Shown: positions 34,111 through 45,369 of the stretch, one piece after another
Layout of the letters: each line of letters opens with the position of its first letter
Numbering within the stretch: the stretch's first letter is position 1
Translations under genes and position numbers: made by a program
Assembly: GCA_947000775.1 (NCBI GenBank)
Contig: CAMQGK010000416.1
Location: 1,246,001 to 1,310,000, forward strand
Reading direction: 5' to 3'
Origin: Pterois miles
Lineage: Eukaryota; Chordata; Actinopteri; Perciformes; Scorpaenidae
DNA length: 64,000 nt
The notes under the pieces: generated by a model
Seen by the model: the letters and a program-made list of their open reading frames with translations, nothing else
The model's database searches: none
Told to the model about the DNA's origin: nothing

Positions 34111-35365
34111 GGCAAAGATAAGTTAAACAAAATGTGAGCTTTAGTCTTAAAGGTGGTGTCTCAAAACACCACAATATTGCCAGGCGAGATCCCCAAAAAG
34201 GGCGCTGAGACTGCTGGGGCATGGGCCGAGGCTCCTGGGGCATGGGCTGGGGTTGAGGCTGAAGGCCCAGTAAGCCAAGGTAAATAGTCCAGAGTGGGGA
34301 CTGGTGACAAGCAGGCTGGGAAGCACACTGGAGGCAGGCTGATATGTTCACAATACAGAACTTATAAAAACATTGATGCTGTCTCCCAGCACAAAGCACT
34401 TCAATATAAAGAAATGAAATAATACAGAGATTTTGGTTTTAAAGTTAGATTGTGATGAGTGACTGCAGAGCTTAGAATCAAAGATGATTTCAAAACAAAG
34501 GATGTAAGAAAGATTAGACTGCAGTGATTTTGCTCTAGGCAGCTAAACAACAGCTTGTTGCTAATGTCATTCATTCATTAGCCTAAGCCACTAGCCAAAT
34601 GTGAAAATTAGTTCGGGCACAGTGCTTTGAATGATTATAGATTTTGACTTCTGTCAGAATTCACTGCTCTCAGAATGAGTTCTGCTATGCAGAAGAGTCC
34701 AGCCAGCCAATGCTCACTTTCTTCATCAAAAAGGACAGGACGGGGCATGGACACTCCATAGCCACAGTTCTCCTACTCTATGGCCTCCAAGGACAACTCC
34801 ATTCACCCGCCATGGAGCCGACCACTTTGGTCTCGCAATGCATAGTTGGTAACAGCGTCACCATGCTCCAGTAAGGTCCTTCAATGGTTGTCCTTCAAGA
34901 ACATTCGACTGGGTCATGGTCACCCGTCAAAGTCACTAAAAGATAAAGAAGTTACGTTCCACAGAACAGACAACAGAGTAAAACTTTTCAATGCTCTCAA
35001 ATCAACCTGCCTTTCCCACTGCTCTGTCAGCACCAGCTCTCTTCTAGGTGATGTCATCATGCACACCTCTTAAAGGGACAGTTCACCTTCATACTCCAGG
35101 TCAAAGACATTAGTGTTGGACTGACCATTTCTTTCCAGAATATAGGTTATTTTGAGTTGATATACAGCATGTTAATGCATCGAACCTTGATACTTTTTGA
35201 GTTTTGATACATGGTAAACATGATCTGAGTTCTCCCATAACACTGCAGCACATTCAACAGCCAGTGCTACCTGCCCCACAAAACTTTTCTTCAATGCGTA
35301 TTGCCAGTCATTATACATAAGTTTACACTAACAAAGATTAATGCTAATTTAACACATTGATTCAG
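34111..35365. other. Noncoding DNA, possible degraded repeats
   Basis: Two GGGGCATGGG units lie at about 34217-34250. The word AAAGGGACAGTTCACC (35072) resembles starts of fish DNA elements. Frames of 76 and 75 codons (34644-35073) follow one another in overlapping frames but match no protein I know. Confidence 0.3.
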
Positions 35366-35374
35366 TATCCCAGT

Positions 35375-35905
35375 TAACAGAACCAGCCATCAACATATTG
35401 TTTAAATGCTCTAAGCATGAAATTCAACACATCCCTCGCATCCATGTTGTTTCCACACTCAAAGTCTACGATCACACTTTGGAAGAACAATTCCCTGATT
35501 CTGGAAATGGGACCATTCAAGGAGTACACAAATGCACCTTTAACCTGCCATGCTGTCCATATCAACTCGAGGCAGATTCGATCGTCTGCACTACGTAACA
35601 CCATCAATGTGTTGTCCAAATTCTCCATGCAGCAAAATACAACACAAACTCATCATCAACCTACCATGCTGTCTGTATTGATTCAAGCCTGATTCACTTG
35701 GTCTTTGCGCATTCATTCAGTGCCATCACCGCATTACATAACGCCATCAACGTAACATTCAAATGTTCCATGCAACAAAATACAACACAACAGCACCAAC
35801 AACCTGCTCATTCATTCGATGCCACTGCTGTACTACGTCATGTTCAAATGCTCCGAGCAGCTAACTACAAGACAAACGCATCATCAGCCTGGTGTCAATG
35901 TTCCA
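35375..35905 (+). repeat. Degenerate tandem-like units upstream of the DIRS-like relic
   Basis: Related units start near 35383, 35600, 35742 and 35835. Each has a CATCAAC/CATCAATG-type start, a CAAATG(T/C)TC(C/T) core and a CAACACA or CTAACTACAAGACA continuation, for example CCATGCAGCAAAATACAACA and CCATGCAACAAAATACAACA. Spacing is irregular (about 90-220 bases), so this is an old tandem or duplicated region. It lies directly before the reverse-transcriptase relic and could be its 5' part. Confidence 0.5.
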
Positions 35906-36480
35906 TACTTCCAGCAATCACAGCTGCTCGCTCGAGCCAGGGATCCACCACTGGGACACCAGTGCCCACAGCTTCCACTTTGAGCAATCACTTCACATCA
36001 GCTAGTCTTAGCAGGGGAACCTGGCACCAGGATAACAACACCCCCTGCTGCCTTTGTCTTGCAGCCACAGCAGCTGATCCACCATCCAAGGACTGTTCAA
36101 GCCACGCCAGACTCCATCTGTGGCTCAAATTCATCGCTAACTGGAACAGGATGACCTTCTTCTATGATAATCATTTGACATAACTGCAGGACATCCATCT
36201 GTACCCCAGTCACACCTCCTACTGGTTTTGGGGGTTTCTATGACAGAAGATTGTTCGCAGAAAAGGATGTCCCCCCAGAACTTGCAAATGGTTGCCAAGT
36301 TGCTTACTCAGCACTCTTCGAAATTTACCCCATAGTAGCTGCAGTCATTGACCATTCAGCTCATGTTCCCATTCATTCCAACTCCATCGCTGATTCTTTT
36401 TCTCAGAAGCTTGGCCCCTCTCGCAGACACAATCCAGCACAGGTTCCCCTGTATTCTGCACCAAGGTTCAACCTGTAAAT
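35900..36480 (+). pseudogene. DIRS/Ngaro-type retrotransposon RT-RNase H relic
   Basis: Plus-strand translation gives HLWLKFIANWNRMTFFYDN (36115-36171), then, one frame later, TPPTGFGGFYDRRLFAEKD (from 36212), PPELANG and SALFEIYPIVAA (to 36343), then HVPIHSNSIADSFSQ (from 36362). This order (RT thumb, start of RNase H with GFGGF, ELYPIV-type helix, H-x-x-x-N-x-x-AD-x-(L/F)-S end) is that of DIRS/Ngaro tyrosine-recombinase retrotransposons. There is a frameshift between 36180 and 36212 and a deletion of the RNase H middle at about 36344-36361. No methyltransferase or recombinase part was recognised downstream. The element is dead. Confidence 0.75.
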
Positions 36481-36699
36481 CCTTTTGATCCAACTAAGTG
36501 GACAAACCAAAAGCATCATCTATGTTTTCCTTCAATGAATTTGTTAAATCCCTTATTCACTCGTTGATGGCATGGCTCTTGCTAGTGAATTGAGGCTAAC
36601 AACAGAATTTCTGGAACAGGACCACGCCTCAACATGCCACTTCCCATATTTCCTATAAATACCTGCCTAGCCCACTCCTGTTCTGCTCTCATATTCTGC

Positions 36700-37780
36700 T
36701 GTTGTTGTCTGGTGAAAGTGCTCAGTCAACCCAATCTCACTCCAGCTCGTCAAGTACCACCACTTGGTCAGTGTTCCCGGCACTGGAGACTGATGCATAG
36801 GATACCCCTTACATTACTTTGGACTTGTCAGGGTCGGCATGTCAACATACAGTATGCTCTTTACATGCATACATACAAGATGCCTCTGTATGTCCGAACT
36901 GACGGTACTTGATGAGTTGGGAGTGAGAATGTGTTGTCTGATTCCTATGCATAGAGGTACCCTTTTGCTATGAGATGAACCAGGCTTTCACACCAAAGTA
37001 AACCCATACACATCAATCAGAGCAACTGACATAGTTTTAAGTGCAAGAAAGTCTGTGTAGGGAGGGTGGTGGAGGAGGTTGGACAGGTCTGGACGGGCTT
37101 TCACCCAGGAGACCACTGTTTGTGTCCCCTGTGAGCGCCGATTTATGTTACCTTAGTTAAGTTATGTAACTTCCATACTTTATAACACCTGTTATGTAAC
37201 ATACATACTTATTTTAACTCTAATCATGGTGATCAATTTCCTAAACTTAACTAAGTACTTTTGTTGCTTAAAGCTAAGCAAGCAGTTTTGTTGGGTAAAT
37301 AAACTAGTAAACTTATTTTAGAAGTTTATTTTGAAAAGGTGACTGCATGCTTGTAACAAGCGGAACATTTACGTTTCCTGTTAACTCAGAAAATTATTTT
37401 GCAATGACATGTAAAGTGCAATGAGTGGAAACTGGCATGGTATGCCTGCCATGTCCAAAACTGATGCTTGATGGGTAGCCAATACATCATAGTCTGAAGT
37501 GTAAAGCCACTGACCAAACAACAAACACATTTGACGAGTTAGGAGTGTGAACATGTTGATTCAGTAGCTCTTGAAAAATAAGGCATGCCACATTTGGTTG
37601 GCTTTATCAGCTATTTCAATATGTCAGATACATATTCAAACAGCCCTAACCCAAAACTGACAGTTAAAGGGTTACCATGAGAATCATAGTTTGAAGCATA
37701 GAGCCACTGACCAAACGCTGGTATTTGACAAGTTTGTGGTGACAACATGTTACTTTACGTCATATTCTCTGCTACTCATC
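36700..37780 (+). repeat. Dispersed repeat family B, long copy
   Basis: The copy contains CAGGAGACCACTGTTTGT (37106, also at 40584), GAGTGGAAACTGGCATGG (37422, like 17934) and two ACCAAAC words after AGAGCCACTGACC/AAAGCCACTGACC (37504, 37698), which indicate an internal duplication. TAACTTAAC/TAAACC-type words lie between. It follows the DIRS-like relic closely, so family B could be a terminal or internal part of the same element, but this is unproven. Confidence 0.6.
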
Positions 37781-38236
37781 TACATTTCAGGCTGTTATTA
37801 CAAATTATTAACATTAATTAGGCAGGCAGCCTCTTAATCTCTGGTATATCGGCCTTCTCAGTCAACAAAGGGTCTTTGAGTTTTAGTTATTACTTTAGTA
37901 CTTGCAAATGTCAAATGTTCAGAAAAAGCAATGTTAAAATTCAAACAATCAGTTTGATTCTTTGTTCTTTGAAGGCACAGTTTCATGTAAATCCAACAAT
38001 AACCTGGACTTTAAACAGTTGGTGCACATTTTACAGCCGAGCACTGTTCCCAATCGGTATCATCTTCCATATTTGCATGTGCTTGGATGCTGAGAGTGGC
38101 AAATTGACTGAGAAAATAGCCATATTACCACACAGTGGGAGAGGGAGTGTGTCATGTGTAGCAAACAAAGGAATACGACAGTGATGGCCCTCACACCGAG
38201 CAAATGTCTGCTCTCAACTCAGCCGAATCCATACAC
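37781..38236. other. Noncoding DNA, no gene seen
   Basis: A 102-codon frame at 37876-38184 has no recognisable domain. Confidence 0.35.
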
Positions 38237-38252
38237 AGAGAGAGAGAGAGAG

Positions 38253-38292
<40 letters not shown>
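38237..38292. repeat. Compound (GA)n(GT)n microsatellite
   Basis: About 20 bases of AG repeat run directly into about 37 bases of TG repeat without a gap. Confidence 0.95.
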
Positions 38293-38293
<1 letters not shown>

Positions 38294-39060
38294 TGGAAGA
38301 CAATAGCAGAGATAATGTCAAAGATTTCTGATGATTTGTGGACTCTGAAAGATGTCATGGGCGAGAAGAGAATGGGGATCTTTAATGCTCGATACTTGAC
38401 TATGATGCCAGGCACTCAGTTGGGCTGCTGGACAGGCTTATTCAGCTGCCTTTGCACTGGTTAACACTGCATGAAGTAATGGTTTATTAAAGTCACAATG
38501 AAATAAAAAAAAATACTTTTCCCCTGTTAGATGTTTTCTTCCATAGCTTACATGACCTCTTGAAACCTGATGTTTTCTTTTTTTTTCCCCTAGCTTTAAA
38601 GTTAGAAAAAACATATTTATCTCTACTGTGAAAGTCTGTCTTATATACTTCTATATTTTGCATTTTATGAGTCCAACAAATGATTTAAAGCTAATTCTAA
38701 ATGTTGACAAAATCTTCCTATTGTGAGTGACAAGTTGAATTCTTAAGCAGCAAAACGCACCTTGCTCAGTTCAAAACACTTAGTGGGGTGCGTCTTACTT
38801 GGTCTGGTATGAGCAGTAGCTAATAGAGCTCAGCAGTGTCCGCCCACTTTTTGAATCACTTCAGTTCTGGAATTGAATATCTCATTCATTTACTCCATTA
38901 ATATGAAGAGTTTTAAGCATGGAGCCAAGGCGACCAGTTCTGAGATGAACTGTGACCATAAAATATTATGTTTGCAGCAAAAAAGGAAAAGAGGAACATT
39001 GAAAAATGGGGAAAAGGCAAAAGCTATGCACATAATTATTTTAAGAGTCAAGGAAATACT
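38293..39060. other. A/T-rich noncoding DNA
   Basis: No gene or classified repeat; TTTTTTTT runs occur near 38577. Confidence 0.4.
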
Positions 39061-39064
39061 CATT

Positions 39065-39265
39065 ACATAACCCACTGTGAATTTTGACTTAGCACCTCTG
39101 GAAACTTGAAAAATGTGTTAAACTAACCGTTGTTGATTTAAAAATCAAAAATGCAGACAGATTCAGCAGCTGCATGCCTTATTTCTTGCATCAGATATTT
39201 TCAGAAACACATTTTGCTTTAATATATGAGAAACTTGAGCTGCCATTTTAGCCCAGTTTGAAATC
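39065..39265 (+). repeat. Dispersed repeat family C, copy 2
   Basis: The copy is similar to 12580-12745: GCAGCTGCATGCCTTATTTC, TTTTCAGAAACACATT, and then GCTGCCATTTTAGCCCAGTT. The left flank with GTTAAACTAACCGTTG also corresponds (AACTAACTGTCGTC at 12586). Confidence 0.6.
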
Positions 39266-39479
39266 CAAGAGCAGACCCAGAAGCAACAGGGCGGGTATGA
39301 GCATGTACCCTCACTAGCTGTTAATGGCTATGGTGCACATCTTCACGAAAACAGCGAGCTTCACCAATCAGAAATTCAGTGTTACACTTAGGATTATGGG
39401 TAGTGTGGTACAACACACTGCTCATGTCTCCTATGAAACCAAAAGTCAATGTTGGCTTATTTTAATTTATATTCCTAGC

Positions 39480-39640
39480 TTAAATAATGCAACAAATATA
39501 GTTATTTTAAGCCAAACCTAAACTTACTTACTAAACCTAACCAAGTAGTTTTGTTGTGTTCTTTTTGTTTCAGTTTACAATGTTACCCACATGATCAAAA
39601 CTGTGACCGTAATCCAGGAGGAAATTCCTTCAAAAGGTAA
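39480..39640 (+). repeat. Dispersed repeat family B, fragment
   Basis: TAAACCTAACCAAGTAGTTTT and following words match the TAAACCTAACCAATTG region at 40743-40760, and the (T)AAACTTAACTAAGTACTTTT region near 37242. Confidence 0.5.
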
Positions 39641-40479
39641 TTGGAAATTCAGTTTAGTTATATGGAAACACAATTTTCCAGGACACAGAGTCGGTTACAC
39701 TGTGTGAAAAACTGAATCTTAGCATATGATGCTTTTATTGGTGCACATACTGTATTTCCCAGTAATTTCCCAGGAATTGTTTTTTTTTTTTTTATTTATA
39801 CACTTCCATTAGTACACTTCCATTAAGTATATTGTGCTCACTATGTACTTGTATAGTGCATGAATTTCAACAGGGTAGTATCTCAAATATATACATAGTC
39901 ATACAATTCCTCGCATGCACTATAACAATCCACATGCACTGGTTAGTAACTGCAGTCCTACAATTGGGAAATGATTACACAGTTGACGGTGCTCAGAGTG
40001 TTTTGGAGCACACTTTGACAAGGCATCAGGTGCCAGGACCTACAGTAAAGCCTCTGTGAATCACGATAACTGAGAGCTCATTCACTATGCTTAAAATACC
40101 TAATTAAAACTACTGCATTTGCACAGCACCATGCAACAAGATCAACTGAGTGGATTGGTTGTATTTGTGGACTGAGAGTGAATAAGTGTGACCAAGGCCA
40201 TACTGTTGACTTTAAAGAGCGTAAACCTATCCAAATGGCCTTCAGTTAGATGAGGACTGCACACTTGTATAAACTGGGATTCAGTTTGCGAACGCATATT
40301 TCACTGAGTAAAACTTCATGATATGGAAATGACAACACCTTGATAAGCAGTTGGATTTCATGTCCACTGTCCATGAATCCATATCTAACCTATCAGCATG
40401 TATTCAAGCTGTCCTATTTGTCCAAAATCCTACAATCACTGGTCAAGTCTTTATTTCACATTTATAGTGTCCACAGCCA

Positions 40480-40790
40480 CAAACATCTTTGAATGTGGAC
40501 TATATTAATGTGGGTTATAATAACACATATAAAAACACAATGGGCAGGTTAGATATGGATCAGAGAAACACAGAACTTTCAACCAGGAGACCACTGTTTG
40601 TTTCCTATATGCTTCAATGTGAAAGTCCACTAAGGACTATAACAGTAGTTACGTTGTTACAGTTGTTGCATTACATTATTATTTTAATACAAACCATGTT
40701 TCTTTTTAACCATAACCAAACAGTTTTGTTGCCTAAACCTAACCAATTGATTCACAACATTAATCACATGGCATTGTGTGTTTTTGCAAG
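40480..40790 (+). repeat. Dispersed repeat family B, fragment
   Basis: The fragment carries CAGGAGACCACTGTTTGT (40584) shared with 37106 and GTTTTGTTGCCTAAACC (40733) shared with 7510. A 175-codon frame (40489-41016) lies over it but encodes no recognisable domain and includes T-rich low-complexity DNA. Confidence 0.6.
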
Positions 40791-41173
40791 CGTGATAGCT
40801 ACGAGGCTTTCGAGGTTTTCTTTTTGTTTTTGTTTTTTTTGGGTTTTTTTGAGTATTTTTGAGTCACAAACATCAACATGTCAATGTATCCCATGTTTTG
40901 TTACAATGTACAACATTTTTTTCTGGCACCCAGAGACTAGAGACCAAAACTCTTCTACTAAATCTACTAGGAACAGCATGTTCGGTTTTGGTGAAGAAAG
41001 GATGAAACAGGTTTAATCGCATACTGGATGTTTACATCCTGTGACGCAGGGCCACAAGTATTCACACTAACGAGGAAGAGTTGATTAGAATTCCTCTTTT
41101 ACAGACAAATCCTACTTCCTAGCCAGCTTACTCATTTACATCTTACTCTTCTGTTTTTATTCCTGGGATGAAC

Positions 41174-41196
41174 TGTGTGTGTGTGTGTGTGTGTGT
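41174..41196. repeat. (GT)n microsatellite
   Basis: Pure TG dinucleotide run of about 23 bases. Confidence 0.9.
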
Positions 41197-41318
41197 TTGT
41201 GGAGAGCAGAAGGGATATGTGTATTAGAAAGTCCTCAATTTCACACATGCTTAATCTTGAGTGAGTTTGGCGTGAAGGGATTTGTGGAGGAGTGTGTATG
41301 GTAGGAAGGTAGGAAATT

Positions 41319-41331
41319 GGGGGGGGGGGGG
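41319..41331. repeat. Poly(G) tract
   Basis: Thirteen consecutive G residues in a generally G-rich 50-base stretch. Confidence 0.85.
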
Positions 41332-41334
41332 TTA

Positions 41335-41925
41335 TGGGATGCAGGACGCTCCTGTTTAATGGAGTGACAGGAGGAACTTTGGTCTGCTGTACGCTGTTTC
41401 CTCTTTTTCTACTTTTAGTTTTCTCTCTTTGTCTCGTCGTTTTCATCTTGACCCTTTTCCATTGGATTCCATTCAGTTAGGACTCTCATCAAGATTCTTG
41501 ACCATTTATAGCAACAACAGCTGTCAGAGTTTGAGATACACATCAGTTGAACTACTGCAGTTAAACTGCATTAGATAAACACTCATTCTGACTACAGTAT
41601 ATTAGCTATATCAGCTGCCATCTCAGCAGTTCCCCTACTTGTTGTGAACACAACATATTCTGAGCCCAATAACCAGCACAATAATGATCGCATATCACAT
41701 CACCACAACAGAGAATGTGGTCAAGGTGGCCTCATTTCTACCAGACTCAAATCTACACCAAGTACACATGAAGGGAGGAAGTCGGCATCAGCAGGAAAAG
41801 CTGTGTCATGATGTCTCGTTGACAATGGCTGAATCAGCATGTTGTTATATTGCACATCGGTGGTCTACTATCATCAGTCATCAACAAAGAGCCGCACAAC
41901 GCAAACAGTGATGTTCCAGATTTTA
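41335..41925. other. Noncoding DNA, no gene seen
   Basis: Pyrimidine-rich at 41380-41460. No exon or repeat was recognised before the fold-back element. Confidence 0.35.
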
Positions 41926-42079
41926 TATGTACGTAAGCCACAATGTTAACACATTATAATAACCATCACTAGTTAATGGTAAATTGATAGTTTATTCAGT
42001 TTTAGTTAATAGTTATTATTTTACTGTTAAACTATGAAATGATAATTAAAGGCAGATTTTTTTGAATGATCCAGCCAAA

Positions 42080-42400
42080 AAAGTGAGCCCAGTGTCGCCA
42101 ACTCTTCTCCACTGATAGTAGCTAGCAGCACTAGTTACAAAAGACCCTAAATCCAGAGAGAAAGTCAACAAGTCATCAACACTGACAGTCCCTCACTTCA
42201 GGCTTCCCTCCAAAGCCACTCCCCCACTATTTATTCTGGCAACAATCTGACTAGTCCCCACTAGTCAGAATGTAGCGTTCAAACTGATGAGGCCACTTGG
42301 ATAAGGGGCGAAACGTCTTCAGAGACAAATCTAAGTCCAGTTGTCTTCGTTTCAACTGTTGCCAGAATGAATATGACCTGGATGAATGAGAACATTCACA
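42080..42400 (+). mobile_element. Retroelement-derived insertion in fold-back arm
   Basis: The segment GATGAGGCCACTTGGATAAG, GGCGAAACGTCTTCAGAGAC and ATGACCTGGATGAATGAGAA (42286-42392) resembles a 3' sequence found after retroelement frames in fish, perhaps Penelope-like. Translation reads through MTWMNEN. It is preceded by CCAGTGTCGCCAACTCTTC (42092), another familiar repeat word. Family assignment is from memory and uncertain. Confidence 0.45.
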
Positions 42401-42924
42401 GACTCCCCCACTATTATCATTACCAACATAAACACATCCTAATGAACATGAACAGCAACAAAGCTATTGTTCATACTCATAGCAGTTTGTTGAAGACTTT
42501 GGTGACGTGCACGGACTTAGTGCATGTAGGCAGACAGGCAGGGAGGTTAGGTAGGGGTCAAATGAAATGATTGGACGGGCTGACGGACTGCAACGGCCAC
42601 AGATACCAGATTTTTTTCTTTTTTTGTCAGAGCAATCCTGCCTTTGATAACAGCCCTTTAATAAGGTTTACTAATTATTAGTAATGCTGTAATTTGTTAT
42701 TTTAGCAGTTGCTTGTGTAATATGAAATCATTATTTTTCAAATTATATATTATATCACAGCTGATAAGAGATGATAATTACATTCTGATTACATTATTAC
42801 AATATTAACAGTTTATTGTTGCACACATTATAACATTTTATATACTATATAAAGTATTTGTTAATGATTACCAAATTATGTGTAAACCTTTAAGAAATTA
42901 TTTGTGAAGCTATGAATGAATGAG

Positions 42925-42976
42925 TGAATTTCCCCACTGTGGGACTAATAAAGGAATATCTTATCTTATCTTATCT
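42925..42976 (+). mobile_element. Retroelement 3' tail with (CTTAT)n, inserted in fold-back
   Basis: GAATTTCCCCACTGTGGGAC, then TAATAAAGGAATATCTTATC and further CTTAT units, is the best preserved tail copy in the window. It matches, inverted, the tails at 12200-12256, 23897-23935 and 48942-48980. The other arm of the fold-back element lacks it. Confidence 0.8.
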
Positions 42977-43435
42977 CATGAACATTACGTAGATAGATGG
43001 ACCAGAGACCAATTATTAACCACTGCCAAACTATTACTTGTCTGTCTAAATAATGATTTTAGATGCTTTACAGAATATTTTTAAATGATTTAACAATGTA
43101 TTATAATCATCAGTTGCAACTTTATAATAGGCATCCAATTAATGTTTGTAGATGGTTTACAAACCAATTATTAACCATTAAAAAATGTTACAAATATCTG
43201 ATCCATCTATCTATGTAATGCTTACCGGTATATATATTTTACAAAAACTCTCTTCACAAATAATTTGGTCATTATTAACAAATACAAAACACATGTGAGC
43301 AACAATAAACTGTTATAAAAAATAGTAAACATTATTTTTATAATTTCATTGTTTGTTAACAGTAAAATACTACTAACTAAAGTTTGAGTTAACAGTCAAT
43401 TAACCATTTATTAATGATGTTAAGTGTCACTGCCA

Positions 43436-44990
43436 CAATGAGCAAATTATGGAGTGTAATCAGTGCAATCAATGATGTCTTAATTCTGAATGTCTGCTGC
43501 TGAATGTCTGCTGTGAAAAAACACCTAATATTTTATGTTAAGTAATGTGTTTCTAATGATAGATTGAGTGTAGGAGGGGTGTTAGTTTGTAAAGTGACTG
43601 TGACAGCATATCATAGCTTTGCCCATTAGATATTTCATGTAAGGGGTGTTTGGTTCACATGGGTTCTTTTGTGTGCTGATGTGACTGATAGTGAAGTGTG
43701 GGAGTGAAAGGGAAGGTTAGGCAGGGGTGTGAGAGAGGAAGTGTTTAGGTAGATCAGTAAGCAACCTGACGGGTAGGGCCGTGAAGCGTTCAGTGTGGGA
43801 ATGACCTGAAACACACCACACCCTAACCCCCCACACACAGCACATGGCTGGGGTGTGGGGGCTGAGTCCTGGGAACGGTTTCAAAGAAGGAGCCCAGTGA
43901 TTTTATGTAACTCTCCACAATATGTTGTGGGTGAACCAAACATCCGATTGATCATTTAGCTACAGTATTCTTATAAACTTATCACTAGTGGTGTTTAATA
44001 CGTACATGTTCAGGGGGTCATTCACATGGTTTACCACCTGTTAACTGGAATAAGCTCTTCAAATTTTATTTATTTAAAATAATTTGCAATGGAGGAAAGT
44101 TTAGATGGTCACCAAAATCAATTTAATAGTCTTATCACATGTTTATATAACTGCAATTGTCAAGATATTGTAATTTGCCTTTGACCTGTAATTTAAAGGC
44201 ACCTCTACTATAACTCCCAGATGCTAAATGCTGGGGGAGTATTTTCACAGTCTGGGATAAGTCTAACGCATTTTTATTTTGAAAAATGTCCCCTTCCTAA
44301 AACTGCTATAGAAATGTTATATATTAATATTATTTTCCACTGTCACTGAGTTAATTTTTAACCAACTTCCGCCCAGATCATAACAATTAAATCATTCATT
44401 TTAAGAATTTTAATTCTTCAAATACCAGTTTATTTACATAATGTCCCTGTTTGTCACACGTATTGTATTGTTTTTCGTAAACTAAATGCTTGTAGGATTT
44501 CTTTTTTACACAGTCTGCGAGATGTCAGTGATTAGCAACAACATTGATTTTTGATGCATTTTTTACTTTTTGCAAAGGAAACTGGGAAGATAGCAAGTAC
44601 CGTATTTGCCCCATAGGGCAAACATGACTTGATCTGGTGGAAAATTGTAAAAGAGAACAATTTTGAAGCCAAAGCTCTAGATTGAAAGTCTGGCATAATA
44701 TAACGCATGGTTTTATACTGTAATGACTATTTGATCAAAAATTGTGGTTTTAATGGGTTTGAATGGGACAGACTGAGAGTCTGTATGTTGGCTACAGATT
44801 ATTATAGATTTATTATAGAGGGAAGTTTGAATTTTGAAATTGAAATTTGAGAAAAAAAAACACCTCAAACCCTTCCAAAAATGAATGCCAAAATTAAAAA
44901 TTAAGAAGCCCAAAATGTCTCCAGTCAGGCACAAGGAATAAAATGGGTGAAGCTGCTGGGGGGCGATCACTGTTCCCTGTTCCCTGTCCA
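43436..44990. other. Noncoding DNA, no gene seen
   Basis: A C-rich patch lies at 43815-43845. The rest is A/T-rich with no supported repeat or exon. Confidence 0.35.
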
Positions 44991-45014
44991 TGTGACTCAC
45001 CTCTCCTTCCGAGT

Positions 45015-45063
45015 GACCCTCAACAGGATGAGTGGCTTTAGATAATAGATGGCTAGATAGATG
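45015..45063 (+). mobile_element. Short SINE/LINE tail fragment
   Basis: GACCCTCAACAGGATGAGTG and GATAATAGATGGCTAGATAG resemble the GATAAGCGG...GATGGATGG end seen inverted at 33791-33825. Only about 50 bases are recognisable. Confidence 0.45.
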
Positions 45064-45369
45064 TCCTGTACCGTGTCCACAGCATTTGTGCAAGAATCAA
45101 CAACATCATATCTCACATGATAAAATACTACCTCAAATAACGTCAACCATTTATTTAGAATAAAATGCAAGTATTTGTTTTGAAGGGATGACATTGTAAA
45201 CACAAATATTGCATATTCAAATTGGATTAGTGATTTGCTAAGAAATGAATGTCTTCATTCTGCATTTCGGATAGTTCATGTCCTGACAGGAACTCAAGTC
45301 CTGTAGATCTAAAGTCACTGGAAGAACCACATCGTTGTTCTCAGTCAGAATGGAACCTCCAGAGAACCA

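Larger units (their letters stand above)
41930..43435. mobile_element. ~1.5-kb fold-back element with nested insertions
   Basis: Inverted pairs nest in the correct order. AGTTAATAGTTATTATTTTA (about 42005) pairs with TAAAATACTACTAACTAA (43363-43380). AACAGTTTATTGTTGCACAC (42808) pairs with GTGAGCAACAATAAACTGTT (43295-43314, 19 of 20 matching). TATTTGTTAATGATTACC (about 42855) pairs with GGTCATTATTAACAAATA (about 43267). CATTACGTAGATAGATGGA (about 42984) pairs with TCCATCTATCTATGTAATG (43202-43220). This makes a long hairpin-capable element of A/T-rich DNA without a coding frame. Foreign DNA interrupts the left arm (about 42050-42690) and the centre-left (42925-42976). Confidence 0.8.

Noticed and set aside
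34644..35073. Two consecutive overlapping sense frames, considered as a frameshifted gene
   Set aside because: Neither part shows a domain or motif I recognise, and the join is not supported by similarity.
40489..41016. 175-codon sense frame
   Set aside because: It overlies a family B repeat and T-rich low-complexity DNA, with no domain similarity.
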